Positions 17,348 to 27,361 of a stretch of DNA of 64,000 nt are shown piece after piece (positions within the stretch are counted from its first letter, which is position 1; each line of letters begins with the position of its first letter). The stretch covers positions 1,240,001-1,304,000 of the forward strand of contig LR778134.1 of the NCBI GenBank assembly GCA_902809935.1, read 5' to 3'. The notes beneath the pieces were generated by a model. The model saw only the letters and a program-made list of their open reading frames with translations, made no database searches and was not told the origin of the DNA. The stretch is from Ruminococcaceae bacterium BL-4 (lineage in GTDB: Bacteria > Bacillota > Clostridia > Oscillospirales > Acutalibacteraceae). A program made the translations under genes and the position numbers.

Positions 17348-18057
17348 AGGAACTAAAGGAGAAGGTCTGCCGAGCTAATCTCCTTCTACAAAAATACGGT
17401 CTTGTCACATTCACCTGGGGCAATGTCAGTGGAATCGACAGGAAGTCGGGTTATATAGTGATTAAGCCCAGCGGGGTGGAGTACGAGACAATGAAACCGG
17501 AGGATATGGTAGTTGTCAGCCTGCGCACCGGCGAAACCGTCGAGGGCCGATACAAGCCATCGTCGGACACGGATACTCATTTGGTACTTTATCGGAAATT
17601 TTCCAACATTGGTGGCGTCGTTCACACCCATAGCCGGTGGGCTACCACTTTTGCGCAAAGTGGTCTGGACATTCCGCCGCTTGGAACAACACACGCCGAC
17701 TATTTTTACGGGGAAATTCCTTGTACAAGAAAGATGACGGCCAAAGAGATTGGCGGGCGGTATGAGTGGGAGACCGGCAACGTGATCGTGGAAACCTTCC
17801 GGGAACGCTCTTATGAAGATATTCCTGCCGTTTTAGTTCACAGTCATGGCCCGTTCGCTTGGGGGACTGACCCCCAAAATGCAGTGCACAATGCGGTTGT
17901 GCTGGAGGAAGTTGCCTGTATGGCATGGCAGAACCTTCTGCTAAATCGTGCGCAGCCTGCCATGCAGCAGGAGCTTTTGGATAAACACTACCTCAGAAAA
18001 CACGGTGAGCATGCCTATTATGGTCAAGATACGCTGAGGAGGGACTCCAATGGATGA
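17341..18057 (+). CDS. araD: L-ribulose-5-phosphate 4-epimerase
   Basis: 238 residues. It epimerises L-ribulose-5-phosphate to D-xylulose-5-phosphate, which then enters the pentose phosphate pathway. Class II aldolase/epimerase fold: phosphate-binding TWGNVSGI (~25) and IKPSGV, Zn ligands in VHTHSRW (two His, ~95) and [10 protein letters not shown] (~172), and a terminal HAYYGQ. ATG 17341 overlaps the araA stop by 7 bases, and GGAGG lies 6 bases before it, so translation is coupled. An in-frame ATG at 17329 actually forms part of that ribosome site. Confidence 0.97.
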   Translation: MLEELKEKVCRANLLLQKYGLVTFTWGNVSGIDRKSGYIVIKPSGVEYETMKPEDMVVVSLRTGETVEGRYKPSSDTDTHLVLYRKFSNIGGVVHTHSRWATTFAQSGLDIPPLGTTHADYFYGEIPCTRKMTAKEIGGRYEWETGNVIVETFRERSYEDIPAVLVHSHGPFAWGTDPQNAVHNAVVLEEVACMAWQNLLLNRAQPAMQQELLDKHYLRKHGEHAYYGQDTLRRDSNG

Positions 18058-19651
18058 GAAAGAACAGATAATACGTGAGCTGGAAGGCAGGCAAACTTGT
18101 CTGGGAATTGAACTGGGATCCACACGAATCAAGGCAACGCTCATAGACCGTCATTTCCACACGATTGCCGAAGGAAGTCAGGACTGGCAAAATCAGCTTG
18201 TCGATGGAATGTGGACATATTCTCTCGAGAGTATTTGGAAAAACCTGCAAAAGTGCTTCGCAAATCTTATGTCAGATGTATGGAACCGATATGACAGGAA
18301 GCTGGTATCCGTCGGCGCCATTGGAATTTCAGCAATGATGCACGGATATATGGTTTTCAATAAAAAGGAAGAGCTGATGGTTCCTTTCCGTACATGGCGC
18401 AACACGATTACGGATGAAGCAGCAAAGCAGCTCACCAGTTTGTTTGGGTATAATATCCCTCAGCGGTGGTGTATTGCCCATTTGTATCAGGCTATGTTGA
18501 ACGGTGAATCGCATGTCCCGCAAATTGATTATCTTACTACCCTGGCTGGATATATCCATTGGCGGCTGACCGGCAGCCGGGTAATTGGTGTCGGCGATGC
18601 GAGCGGAATGTTTCCGATTGACAGTTCCACCTGCAATTATTATGCGAAAATGACACGGCAGTTTGACAGTCTTGTATCAGAAAAAGGATATCCGTGGAGG
18701 CTTCAGGATATTCTGCCTACAGTGCTGACAGCTGGACAGAAGGCGGGAATGCTGACACCGGAAGGCGCCAAGCTGCTCGATCCAACGGGAACACTTTTGT
18801 CAGGGATTCCTTTCTGCCCACCGGAGGGTGATGCCGGAACAGGTATGGTGGCTACTGACAGTGTCAAAAAGCGGACGGGCAACATCAGTGCTGGAACCAG
18901 TGTCTTTGGCATGGTGGTTTTGGAAAAGGCATTGAAAAATGTTTACCCGGAAATTGACCTTGTTACAACGCCGGCCGGCGAAAGCGTGGCTATGGTACAC
19001 TGCAACAACTGCACCTGCGACATTGACGCGTGGGTGGCGCTGTTCCGGGAGTTCGCGGAAAGCGCTGGCAAGCCAATCAGCAAGCACGACACCTATGATC
19101 TCCTTTATAATCAAGCGCTGAAAGGCGACACCAACTGTGGCGGCGTGATTTCTTTCAATTATCTTTCAGGCGAGCCGATTGCTGGCTTGGATGAAGGCAG
19201 ACCATTGCTTGTAAGACGCCCGGACGCGAATTGGTCGTTGGCAAACTTGATGCGGGCACAGCTGTACTCAGCCTGCGCAACGCTTCGGCTGGGAATGGAT
19301 ATTCTGTTTTCAAAGGAAAATGTCCGAATAGAAGGCATTACCGGGCACGGCGGATTTTTCAAAACCCCTGGTGTCGGGCAGCGAATTATGTCCGCGGCGC
19401 TCAATACGCCTATGACTGTGTTGGAGACGGCAGGAGAAGGCGGGCCTTGGGGAATGGCAGTTCTAGCTGCATTTTGTCTCGAACGAGGGGAGAACGAGTC
19501 GTTAAGCGAATATCTTGACTCCCGTGTTTTTCAAAACAGCGAAAAAAATACGGTTCTGCCCGATGCAGAAGACGTCAGGGGGTTCAATCAGTTTTTGCAG
19601 GTATATAAAAATTGTCTTTCAATAGAAAAAGCGGCAGTGCTCCAGCTCTAG
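18050..19651 (+). CDS. araB: L-ribulokinase, FGGY family
   Basis: 533 residues. It phosphorylates L-ribulose using ATP. FGGY carbohydrate-kinase motifs: N-terminal phosphate loop [15 protein letters not shown] (~20), the MMHGYM substrate region (~97), GEGDAGTG-like [14 protein letters not shown] (~262) with the catalytic Asp, and [14 protein letters not shown] (~430) in the ATPase domain. Overlaps araD by 8 bases (ATGGATGA) behind GAGGAGG, so it is the third coupled gene. Sequence beyond its stop is a hydrolase remnant in the same frame, showing that the operon's right edge was rearranged. Confidence 0.95.
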   Translation: MDEKEQIIRELEGRQTCLGIELGSTRIKATLIDRHFHTIAEGSQDWQNQLVDGMWTYSLESIWKNLQKCFANLMSDVWNRYDRKLVSVGAIGISAMMHGYMVFNKKEELMVPFRTWRNTITDEAAKQLTSLFGYNIPQRWCIAHLYQAMLNGESHVPQIDYLTTLAGYIHWRLTGSRVIGVGDASGMFPIDSSTCNYYAKMTRQFDSLVSEKGYPWRLQDILPTVLTAGQKAGMLTPEGAKLLDPTGTLLSGIPFCPPEGDAGTGMVATDSVKKRTGNISAGTSVFGMVVLEKALKNVYPEIDLVTTPAGESVAMVHCNNCTCDIDAWVALFREFAESAGKPISKHDTYDLLYNQALKGDTNCGGVISFNYLSGEPIAGLDEGRPLLVRRPDANWSLANLMRAQLYSACATLRLGMDILFSKENVRIEGITGHGGFFKTPGVGQRIMSAALNTPMTVLETAGEGGPWGMAVLAAFCLERGENESLSEYLDSRVFQNSEKNTVLPDAEDVRGFNQFLQVYKNCLSIEKAAVLQL

Positions 19652-19768
19652 GCATATCTTGCACGGCGCGGATTTGTTGCGCTGAGCGTATCAGCCTATG
19701 GTGCAGGTCTATCGGAAACCGTAAACGGTGATGATAAAACTGAGGGCATCTACGACGCAATGGAATAG
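19652..19768 (+). pseudogene. Alpha/beta-hydrolase fragment behind araB
   Basis: Directly after the araB TAG, in the same frame, the sequence reads AYLARRGFVALSVSAYGAGL, SETVNGDDKTEG and then a stop at 19766-19768. This mirrors ELARRGYVVLSVDEYGSGFS of the next intact gene, so it is a 38-codon fragment of a paralogous hydrolase. No ribosome site or N-terminus. Together with 19769-19972, which has no gene apart from the next ribosome site, it marks a recombination scar. Confidence 0.7.
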
Positions 19769-19972
19769 AATGCGTTTCATATTTTACGGAGCTAAAACTC
19801 ATATCGATGTGCGGACTTATCTTGTCGCCCTTGTACATGAAAGTCTTGCTGTATCAAACTGTGTTTTAGTTTGTGGAAAGGAGATTTTATAATACTGAAT
19901 ATAACACTTACTTAGTAACCATGCAGATTTTAATTGTAGAAAAAAATTCAAACTATATTGGAGGAGAGAAAA

Positions 19973-21826
19973 ATGAAGGGCAAAAACAAAAGCAAAATTA
20001 TTATGGTAGTTTCTCTTATTTTTGTATTTCTGTTCATGTCCATTGCGTCTTACTTTAATTCAGGATGCGGTACGGTTTCTGTAAGAAATATCTATTATCC
20101 GGATAGCAACGGGCATGTGCTGAGAGCACAGTTGTTTATCCCTAACGGTGTTTCTGCAGACAAGCGTGCTCCGGCTATTCTCAACATGCACGGCGGTGGA
20201 GACAATCTTGAATGCGTAGGAAACTTTAGCTCAGAATTGGCGCGGAGAGGTTATGTCGTACTCAGCGTTGATGAATATGGCAGTGGCTTTTCTGACTATG
20301 TAACAGGCAATATCGCAACAGGAGCAGGAGGCTCCAAAGAAAATAAATCGAAGACAACTGCAATGGATGGCGGCGCATCAACCAGCTTAAAGCAATTGCT
20401 TTCTTACGATTTTGTTGATCAGGACAATATTGGGCTGATTGGCCATTCTATGGGCGGATCCTATATTACCAATGCTGCACTGCAATATTCCGATCATATC
20501 AAAGCAATTATGCCTTGGGGTTCCGGTTCTTTCCTGGATTTACTTAAAAAAACCAAGTCTGAAGACTATAAGTTCAGTGTTGGATACTTAAATGGCAAAA
20601 ATGATGAAATGATTATATTCTCCACTCATCTGGATAACACCAGCAAATTAATGCAGCAAGATTTCATGAAGAAATTCTTTAACACGGACAAAGACATTGT
20701 TGCCGGTCAGGTATACGGTTCTTTTGATCAAAAAAATGCCCGTGTTATTTATACTCCAACTACAAGCCATATCGGAAACCTAGTTTGCTCGGAGTCGGTT
20801 AGCTGCCTTCTTGGCTTTTTTGAATCAGCTATGCCAACCGGTACGAATATGGGCTCAACAAGTCAAATTTGGCAGTTTAAAGAGGGCTTCGACCTTTTGG
20901 CGATTTTGGCATTACTGTGCTTTGCAGTAAGTCTTGGCTATGTGCTTTTCTCCGGAAAATTATTCGGTTCATTGGTATACGAAGGAAATTCATCTTCTGT
21001 TAAGATGAACAAGCCCTTAAAATGGATTGGTATCATTCTTTTAATAGCGATTCCAATGATAACGTTATATAGCATAGGACTGCCATTGACAACAATAAAG
21101 TCTAATCAGTTCTTCCCAATGGATTGGAGCAATTATTTTGTATGGCTTACCTTGATCAACGCAGCTATAATTTTGGTGTTGTTCCTGATCTGGCATTTTG
21201 CTTATGGTAAAAAGCATGGTGGCAGTTTGCAGAGTTACGGCATTTTAAATGATAACGTGAACTGGAAGCAGATTGTAAAATCGGCAGGATTTGCGGTTGC
21301 AATTGTCTTTGCTATATATGTAATTGTGAATTCTTGCTATTCTCTGTTCAATATAGACTTCCGCTTCTGGATATTCGCCATTAAGCCGATTACGACAGCC
21401 AGACTTCCCTACATTCTGGGCTATTTATTATTACTTCTTGTTTCATTTGGCATTTTAAATGTGGCGAGCGTTAGCTTTGCAGGACTCTCAACGGACGATG
21501 ACAGCAAACTGGGAGTTTTGAAACAATACGTGATTGGCTGGCTTATTGGCGCAGCGGGCTTTACAATCATTGTACTGATCTATTATATGGGATTAAAGTT
21601 TAACCATTATCCGCCATTCTTCTACGGATTTGGCCCGTTCCCCCAAGGACATCCAAACTCTTTGGTATTCAGCATGAAGTTAATCACGATTGTTCCTCAG
21701 TTCACATTTGCTTCCATACTTAATACTGCATTTTATAGGAAAACCAAAAATATTTATGTCGGGTCCTTTGTTGCAGCCCTTTTGCTGGCAATGATTGCTG
21801 TGACCGGAAATGCATTCACCTATTGA
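19973..21826 (+). CDS. Membrane-bound alpha/beta hydrolase with polytopic C-terminal domain
   Basis: 617 residues from ATG 19973 (GGAGGAG ribosome site). A signal anchor (~8-28) is followed by an extracytoplasmic alpha/beta-hydrolase domain: LNMHGGGDN (oxyanion), DEYGSGFSD, nucleophile elbow GHSMGGS (~163) and TTSHIGN with the probable catalytic His (~268). Residues ~300-615 contain about eight hydrophobic segments. An esterase or peptidase-like activity at the cell surface is likely; the substrate is unknown. The membrane part may be a sensor or transporter. No close named family recognised. Confidence 0.7.
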   Translation: MKGKNKSKIIMVVSLIFVFLFMSIASYFNSGCGTVSVRNIYYPDSNGHVLRAQLFIPNGVSADKRAPAILNMHGGGDNLECVGNFSSELARRGYVVLSVDEYGSGFSDYVTGNIATGAGGSKENKSKTTAMDGGASTSLKQLLSYDFVDQDNIGLIGHSMGGSYITNAALQYSDHIKAIMPWGSGSFLDLLKKTKSEDYKFSVGYLNGKNDEMIIFSTHLDNTSKLMQQDFMKKFFNTDKDIVAGQVYGSFDQKNARVIYTPTTSHIGNLVCSESVSCLLGFFESAMPTGTNMGSTSQIWQFKEGFDLLAILALLCFAVSLGYVLFSGKLFGSLVYEGNSSSVKMNKPLKWIGIILLIAIPMITLYSIGLPLTTIKSNQFFPMDWSNYFVWLTLINAAIILVLFLIWHFAYGKKHGGSLQSYGILNDNVNWKQIVKSAGFAVAIVFAIYVIVNSCYSLFNIDFRFWIFAIKPITTARLPYILGYLLLLLVSFGILNVASVSFAGLSTDDDSKLGVLKQYVIGWLIGAAGFTIIVLIYYMGLKFNHYPPFFYGFGPFPQGHPNSLVFSMKLITIVPQFTFASILNTAFYRKTKNIYVGSFVAALLLAMIAVTGNAFTY

Positions 21827-21844
21827 TCCTTTGATCAGTTTTAA

Positions 21845-22333
21845 TGGAACAATGTCTTAAAATTAAATCCATTAGGGAATATTTTAGCTGTTTTAGCTGT
21901 TATCGTATGGGCCATTTATTCTATCTTAACGAAGAAAATAAGTGGGTTTCAGTATAACACTATTCAAACAACACGCAGAATTTTCTTTTATGGGCTGATA
22001 TTTATGATACCAGCGTTATTTATATTTAGATTAGACCTTAAGTTGTATCTACTTGTTCAGTCAATTAATTTATTTAATGTATTATTTCTAGTTTTAGGAG
22101 CGTCTGCACTTTGTTTTGTGACATGGAATTCCGCGGTAAAATTATTGGGCGCAGTTAAAACCAGCGCTTATATTTATATGGTCCCCGTGATCACTGCCAT
22201 TACTTCCATTCTGGTGTTGCAGGAAAAAGTCACAAGTGTTGCTGTACTGGGAATTGCACTCACATTAGCAGGGTTGTTCATTTCTGAAAATGGAATTTCT
22301 AAAAAAGCAACAGGAGAGTTTGAAAATGAATGA
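21845..22333 (+). pseudogene. EamA/DMT transporter, 5'-truncated
   Basis: The open frame starts after a TAA at 21842-21844 with no usable start codon. It encodes about five helices of the second EamA repeat (LNPLGNILAVLAVIVWAIYS, LGASALCFVTWNSAVKLLGA, then YIYMVPVITAITSILVLQE). The first EamA domain is missing, so this is the C-terminal half of a drug/metabolite-type exporter. Its end overlaps the next remnant. Confidence 0.7.
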
Positions 22334-22599
22334 TCCCGATGTGAAATGTGTAATGGTTATAGATTCGGAACTGCCAATTGGTATCATAGCAAACGCTTCT
22401 GCCATACTGGGCATAACATTGGGGAAACATATTCCAGAGAAAGTCGGCAATGATGTTTTGGATGCCCCAAGAAAAACACATTTGGGCATTATTACGCTTC
22501 CAGTTGTAATGCTTAAAGGAGACAAAGAACATACTTATTTGGGAATTGCTATTCATGGAGGTAAATAAATTCACAAGATTTATGCCACTTTTAAAGTAA
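22326..22599 (+). pseudogene. DUF2000 protein with internal deletion and frameshift
   Basis: Starts normally (MNDPDVKCVMVIDSELPIGI, then ANASAILGITLGKHIPEKVG and HLGIITLPVVMLKG), then jumps to EHTYLGIAIHGGK. This skips roughly 50 residues that DUF2000 proteins normally have. The family tail NKFTRFMPLLK is readable in another frame (22564-22599), so a base has also been lost or gained near 22563. An 80-codon truncated product could be made. A second tail fragment of this family lies at 34258-34326. Confidence 0.65.
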
Positions 22600-22605
22600 T
22601 TAGCA

Positions 22606-23440
22606 TATAAAAACTACGCAGTTGTAGAGTTTTCTCTCTACGGCTGCGTTTTTTCTATTTTACAGTCCATAAATAAAACAGACGACACAAAAAGAGCCAC
22701 GAAACGTTTTAGTTTCGTGGTCTAGATGGCGCGAGTAATTTGAACTATGGATGAATCGCCAGAGAAGTTAGAATCGTGAGAATATGCCAACCGCTGACTC
22801 AATAGAATTTTTTAAAGATTTCAAGTAAGAATATTTGGTTTTTAAACATCTTTCAATTAATTTGAGTTTCATGTAATAAGCATAATACGAAGCTCATTTG
22901 ACTATTAGAATACCACGCTTTGGAATGCTATGTTGCTGTATAAGGACACGTAAATCCAGGTATCCTCAATACTCCTTTAAAAGTGGCATAAATTGAGCCG
23001 AGAAAACGGCGGCCGACATGGAAAGGACAGGATCCCTGAGCAAATTTTGCAGTGCTGTTTTCGCTTTTTGAGTAGATGCCTTCAATGCATTTTTTGTTGT
23101 AGGTGTAAAATAGCCTATAAAGTTCGGGGGGTACTATCAGTGTGCTTATGCCTGCCCTTTTTTGTCCCTTGAATTTTTCATCAATACCGTTGACTTCGAC
23201 ACGAGTATACCATAAAAATCGAAATGACGGCGTTTACTTTATTTGCACGAAAATTAAAAGCCTACCGCCTTATTTTACACTCATTGTACTTGCATCTACC
23301 TTGTTTATCGGTATGCGCCTAAGACATTCCATGTAAAATAGTCGAATTTTCACATTGAGACCGGGCAACCACGAACTGGGGTCATCGCCGGAGTATGAAT
23401 GTAGGCTCTTGCGGGATATATTTAATCACAGATAACTCCT
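22606..23440. repeat. Gap with terminator, repeated hairpin and full-length dif-like site
   Basis: In order: a terminator (arms at 22616-22629 and 22636-22649, then T-run); the GCCACGAAAC-type hairpin (22697-22720) followed by TAGATGGCGCG; and a 28-bp dif-like site at 22866-22893. On the minus strand, 22928-23240 is open without a start codon (GQKRAGISTLIVPPELYRLF) and resembles nothing I know. An 18-base copy of the DUF2000 tail sequence sits inverted at ~22976-22994. No functional gene recognised. Confidence 0.5.
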
Positions 23441-23878
23441 TCAATGGAGGGGCTTTTCTGGCTTATTTATTTGAATGATGCGTATAAGAGTCTTTGAAAG
23501 CAAGTCCTTTTCATCATCTGAAAGATTGGTCATAAAGTGCTGGTTCATATCCTTGACAATTTTTTCAATCGGTTGGCGTAATTCGTCGGCTTTCTTTGTT
23601 GTAGTAACAAGAATTGCTCGCCTATTATCAGGATGTATGCTGCGGTTTATTAAATCATTTTTCTGCATACGGTCAAGAATACCAGAGGTAGAAGATGCTT
23701 CTAACACGAGCAGTTCACCAATTTGTTTGGGTGTGAGTTCTCCGTGATTCCAAAGGCAATTCAGCACACCATACTGTGCTGGTGTAACATTATACGGTGA
23801 CAGCTTTTGACTAAAATATTGGAACACAACATTTTGTGCCGAACTAAGTAAAAAGTTAATGCACTTATTTAACTCCAT
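23441..23878 (-). CDS. MarR-family transcriptional regulator
   Basis: 145 residues with the winged-helix MarR fold: helix alpha1 dimer segment 1-30, recognition region GELTPKQIGELLVLEASSTS (~46-65) and the wing IHPDNRRAILVTTTKKADEL, with the conserved D-x-R (~82). Divergent from the YhdH-type oxidoreductase gene, with about 108 bases between the starts. This is the classic arrangement in which MarR represses the divergent quinone/enone reductase until an electrophile or oxidant binds. Target assignment is inferred. Confidence 0.85.
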   Translation of the reverse strand: MELNKCINFLLSSAQNVVFQYFSQKLSPYNVTPAQYGVLNCLWNHGELTPKQIGELLVLEASSTSGILDRMQKNDLINRSIHPDNRRAILVTTTKKADELRQPIEKIVKDMNQHFMTNLSDDEKDLLSKTLIRIIQINKPEKPLH

Positions 23879-23986
23879 AAAAACCCTCCATATCTATTGA
23901 CAGTATATCATATTTCTGCTATTATTCAAGCATAAGGACAGTTCTTATTACGAAATATTCACAACAAGTAAAATGGAGGATAAAAC

Positions 23987-24979
23987 ATGGAATCTTTTCG
24001 AGCTTGTGTTGTCCGAGAGCAAAATCAGAAAATATCTTATTCAATAGAAAACACCTATCCCGACCTCTTATCCAAAGGCAATGTAATTATTCAAACGGCA
24101 TATTCTTCCGTAAATTACAAAGACCATTTGGCGGTGAAAGCTAAGGGTGGGGTTATTCGCAATTATCCGATGATACCGGGAATTGATGTTAGCGGAACCA
24201 TTGTATCTTCCAACACAGACGCATTTCAAGTGGGCCAAGAGGTTTTGGTGACTGGCTTTGAGATGGGCATGACACATACTGGCGGTTTTTCTGAGTATGT
24301 ACAAGTTCCCGAAGAATGGATTGTCCCGCTGCCAAAAGGACTTTCTTTGCGTGACGCAATGGTAATCGGCACAGCAGGCTTTACTGCTGCCCTTTCCATT
24401 GATGCTCTGGAAAATATGGGAATGACGAAATCCGAGCAGCCTGAAATTTTGGTAACTGGCGCTTCTGGCGGCGTGGGAAGTGTGGCAATTCGACTTTTAT
24501 CGCAAAGCGGCTACACAAAAATTACTGCACTGAGCCGTAAAAAACAAGAGAAGGAGCTGCTTTTATCGCTTGGTGCGAAAGAGGTTTTGTACCCGGAAGA
24601 TGTGATACCTGAGAAGTTAAAACCTTTGGGAAAACAGCGGTTCCATTATGTGCTTGATACGGTTGGCGGCAATGTGGCATCTGCACTCATTCCACAAATA
24701 TTCTATGGCGGAAGCATCAGTATGTGTGGCAATGCCGGGGGAATTAAAATGGAAATGACTGTGCTGCCGTTCATACTCCGTGGTGTTAATATACTTGGAA
24801 TTGATTCCGTAAATTATCCTATCGAAAAACGCTCTCGCATATGGGAACGGTTTGCGAATGAATGGCATATCATGGACTCATTATGCACTCATGAAATCGG
24901 CTTAGATGAATTAGGCAAGACCTTTTCCGCAATTGAACAGGGAACACATGTCGGGAGAACTATTGTCAAAATCAAGTAG
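23987..24979 (+). CDS. YhdH/YhfP-family NADPH-dependent enone (acrylyl-CoA-type) reductase
   Basis: 330 residues, zinc-free medium-chain dehydrogenase/reductase. N-terminal GroES-like domain with SSVNYKDHLAVK (~40, the YhdH hallmark) and IPGIDVSGTI. Rossmann NADPH site VTGASGGVGSVAIRL (~165-180). C-terminal ..HVGRTIVKI. Members reduce acrylyl-CoA or quinone/enone compounds. GGAGG ribosome site. Divergent from a MarR regulator, which points to a role in electrophile or oxidative stress. A bidirectional terminator follows at 25013-25052. Confidence 0.85.
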   Translation: MESFRACVVREQNQKISYSIENTYPDLLSKGNVIIQTAYSSVNYKDHLAVKAKGGVIRNYPMIPGIDVSGTIVSSNTDAFQVGQEVLVTGFEMGMTHTGGFSEYVQVPEEWIVPLPKGLSLRDAMVIGTAGFTAALSIDALENMGMTKSEQPEILVTGASGGVGSVAIRLLSQSGYTKITALSRKKQEKELLLSLGAKEVLYPEDVIPEKLKPLGKQRFHYVLDTVGGNVASALIPQIFYGGSISMCGNAGGIKMEMTVLPFILRGVNILGIDSVNYPIEKRSRIWERFANEWHIMDSLCTHEIGLDELGKTFSAIEQGTHVGRTIVKIK

Positions 24980-25012
24980 CTATTGGTAAGCCGTCTATAC
25001 ACAAAGCCAAAT

Positions 25013-25052
25013 AAAAACAGGCGTTGCACGTTGCCAAGTCACGCCTGTTTTT
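25013..25052. terminator. Bidirectional terminator after the YhdH-type gene
   Basis: Perfect 12-bp arms AAAAACAGGCGT/ACGCCTGTTTTT with a 16-base loop. Its T-run lies within the arm, so it can work from both strands. Confidence 0.75.
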
Positions 25053-25135
25053 GACTAAAATTATGCTGTCCAGTCCGCTTTCATAGGCTCATTTTTCGGC
25101 CGTGCATAATAAAGTTCGCAATTCCAAAGAAGGAG

Positions 25136-25672
25136 TTGAAACCCAATAGCTTAAGGAAAGAATATCACAGGTCTCACAGAAAATGGAATGACAGAGCCGG
25201 ACCTGATGCTCAGCATGCTGGAGTGGCTCAACAAGGAAATCTGCCGTTGGACGAACGTCGTAGGGACCTTTTTCCCAACCCGGATTCCTACCTTCGGCTG
25301 GTGACGACCTATCTTATGGAATATGCCGAGGACTGCGACCTGTTCCTCCAGAAATGCGAAAACAGGCGTCAAAACATTCCTGTTTTTACGGAGAAACAGG
25401 TTCTCAAAAATCTCTCCAAAATCAAAAAATTCGCAAAGAGCAGCCATAAGGAAGAAGTTCGTGCCATGGTTCAGCAATATGTAGATCGTGTAACCGTTTT
25501 TCATGACAGGGTGGAAGTAGTCTTTAAGGTTGCGTTTCATTCTGATTTTGGAAATTCAACCACATTTCATTGTGACTCGTCCGTTACAAGATACAATCTT
25601 GATCAGTACAGTAAAGTCAGCATGTTGGAAAAAGCTAAAATAGAGGAACAAGAAAATCTTTACACAGCATAA
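25136..25672 (+). pseudogene. Chimeric remnant: transposase end fused to serine-recombinase C-terminus
   Basis: One open frame with two unrelated parts. Codons ~40-65 (DLFPNPDSYLRLVTTYLMEY, AED) look like the C-terminal end of an IS256/mutator-type transposase. Codons ~66-178 (CDLFLQKCENRRQNIPVFTE, VRAMVQQYVDRVTVFHDRVE, then VSMLEKAKIEEQENLYTA) look like the zinc-free C-terminal part of a large serine recombinase, ending as at 13437-13584. No catalytic residues of either enzyme remain. A scar of nested mobile elements. Confidence 0.6.
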
Positions 25673-25680
25673 GTAAGGTT

Positions 25681-25850
25681 AGGCTCCAAGACAAAAACGT
25701 TTTGGAGCCTGATTTTTTTTGAGATATAAAGTGCAATCCAATCTTAAAATAAAAAGTAGCTTCAATCATTTGGACCATCCGCTTAAAAAGAGGTCAATTT
25801 ATAAATATATCAAACTAGAGGCCGTTAGAATAAGTCTAACGATCTCTAGC
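25681..25850. repeat. Recombinase 3' flank, copy 2, with terminator
   Basis: Hairpin AGGCTCCAAGAC/GTTTTGGAGCCT followed by T8 (25681-25720), then the AGAGGCCGTTAG/CTAACGATCTCT hairpin near 25818-25847. It aligns along its length with 13590-13760. Confidence 0.75.
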
Positions 25851-25960
25851 TGTAAGTGCCCATACTCCTCGGGAGGAATTTTCTAATATTCCAACTTTTT
25901 TCATATATGTCCGCGTCCAAGCTAAACGATATTCCACTTCCGTATGTATGTGAATTCACA
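25836..25960 (-). pseudogene. Mrr-type restriction endonuclease N-terminal fragment
   Basis: The minus strand encodes EVEYRLAWTRTYMKKVGILE followed by NSSRGVWALTARDR and a stop at 25836-25838. This is the winged-helix N-terminal pattern of Mrr-family endonucleases ('..W...YLKK.G.I..S.RG.W.LT..G'). The nuclease domain is absent. The rest of the gap to 26213 shows no gene. Confidence 0.55.
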
Positions 25961-26213
25961 AATGAATTTTCCGTATGAAATATACAGTAATAATGTTGCA
26001 AAAAAGGCAAGACAATCTTTTTGTCATCTTTTATATAGCTGATGTTAATGCAAACTAAGAATTTGATTCAAAAAAATTAGTATTTAAAAAGGTTAAATAG
26101 TCTTTTTCCCAACATGCCATATGCGGGTAGTTTTACAGCACTTTTTTAGTGGTATCGATGGGCTCAAGACAGTTAAGCAGCAATATTCACAACATAACTT
26201 TTAAAGAATGTAA

Positions 26214-26723
26214 TTATCCTAAAACAATATTGTTACTTATGACACCTTCAATGTGAAGAAACCGAATCATAACATATTTATAAGTGGATACCGGACGATA
26301 GTCTGTGTCGTAACTGTGTGCAGCTATCAAAATGTGAGCCGGATCAAACGGCTCTGATACGGCAACAACAACGGGACTGTGCTCAAATCTGTAACCTTGA
26401 AAAGATAACTGTACAATATCACCCGGCTGCAGTTCCTGAATTTTGCATTCTACGGCTTTGGGGCCAACGGTGTTCGTACGGCGTGTCAGAAAATTGTAAA
26501 AATACTCGACGCCGGTCCACGCTGGAGACTTTTGATTTGCATTAATATAATACCAGCCCGAAGTCGGTGTATAGTTCATAACGTTGCTCCCCGCCAATAG
26601 GCATTGGGAAGCAAAATTTGTACAATCCCCACCAATTTCATCATAGTTGTAGAAGCGAGGGTTCCTTTCAAATGCCCACTTGTGAGCATATTTTATAGCG
26701 GATGCACGGTCATAGTTTGTCAT
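26214..26723 (-). CDS. Putative amidase-domain (Amidase_6) cysteine hydrolase
   Basis: 169 residues matching the Firmicute 'putative amidase domain': YDRASAIKYAHKWAFERNPR, the cysteine motif GGDCTNFASQC (~31), the histidine motif FEHSPVVVAV (~113) and the terminal AHSYDTDYRPVSTYKY. Fold and motifs are NlpC/P60-like, so a peptidoglycan amide or peptide bond may be the target. No signal peptide is present, unlike many relatives, so export or function is unclear. Stands alone on the minus strand. Confidence 0.8.
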   Translation of the reverse strand: MTNYDRASAIKYAHKWAFERNPRFYNYDEIGGDCTNFASQCLLAGSNVMNYTPTSGWYYINANQKSPAWTGVEYFYNFLTRRTNTVGPKAVECKIQELQPGDIVQLSFQGYRFEHSPVVVAVSEPFDPAHILIAAHSYDTDYRPVSTYKYVMIRFLHIEGVISNNIVLG

Positions 26724-27328
26724 GTCTTTTATTCACTTCACTCTCTTTTTTCTTATACTATGAAATTTTATTCGGTGCGTTCGCAAAAATTCCCGAGCTT
26801 GATAATCTGATTATTCTAATGCTTTTGTTGATGAAGTTATGTTTTTTAATATCCTGTAAAAATTTTTATATAGAATATGGTCCTTTAGGCATTGCCTTAC
26901 ATTTTTTAATAGTGCAGAGCATAATAAGTATGACCAGAAGAAGCGTGAAAAAACGAATAGAGATACGGTATCTTATTGGAATAAAACTGCCCAGAAGAAA
27001 CATTATTTACGGCTCGATAAAAGCCTTGAAACTAATATTTTAATTATTGGCGGCGGAATCACCTGCGCCTACTGCCTTGCACTGAAAGGGGCAGAGCCAA
27101 TCCTTATAGAGGCCGGTGAACTGTGTGATGGAACTACGGGCAACACAACTCAAAAATCACCATTCAGCATAACATTATCCAAATTTTGGAAAGACTTAGA
27201 ATAAAATGCATAGGGCGAGTAACAATAAGGCCCCAAGACAAAATTCCTTTAATTACAGGGATGAAAACCAAGTTTCATCTATAAAATAATCTGTAACAGG
27301 TATAACACCTAGTTGAAGTTCTCTTGAT
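26724..27328 (+). pseudogene. FAD-dependent oxidoreductase N-terminal remnant (about 26927-27204)
   Basis: The plus strand reads RDTVSYWNKTAQKKHYLRLD, KSLETNILIIGGGIT (dinucleotide-binding GxGxxG-like GGGIT), LIEAGELCDGTTGNTTQKSP and stops at 27202-27204. This is the N-terminus of DAO-type FAD oxidoreductases that carry 'NTTAKIT', here with several residues deleted after the glycine motif. The remaining ~500 residues are absent. The rest of the gap shows no gene. Confidence 0.6.
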
Positions 27329-27361
27329 TTGTCAATTAATTTATCACCATCAATTAAGTCG

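Noticed and set aside
22720-22760. Possible tRNA gene at the TGGCGCGAG...TTTGAACT sequence
   Set aside because: Only a 3'-end-like string; no cloverleaf, anticodon arm or D-arm can be formed from the flanking bases.
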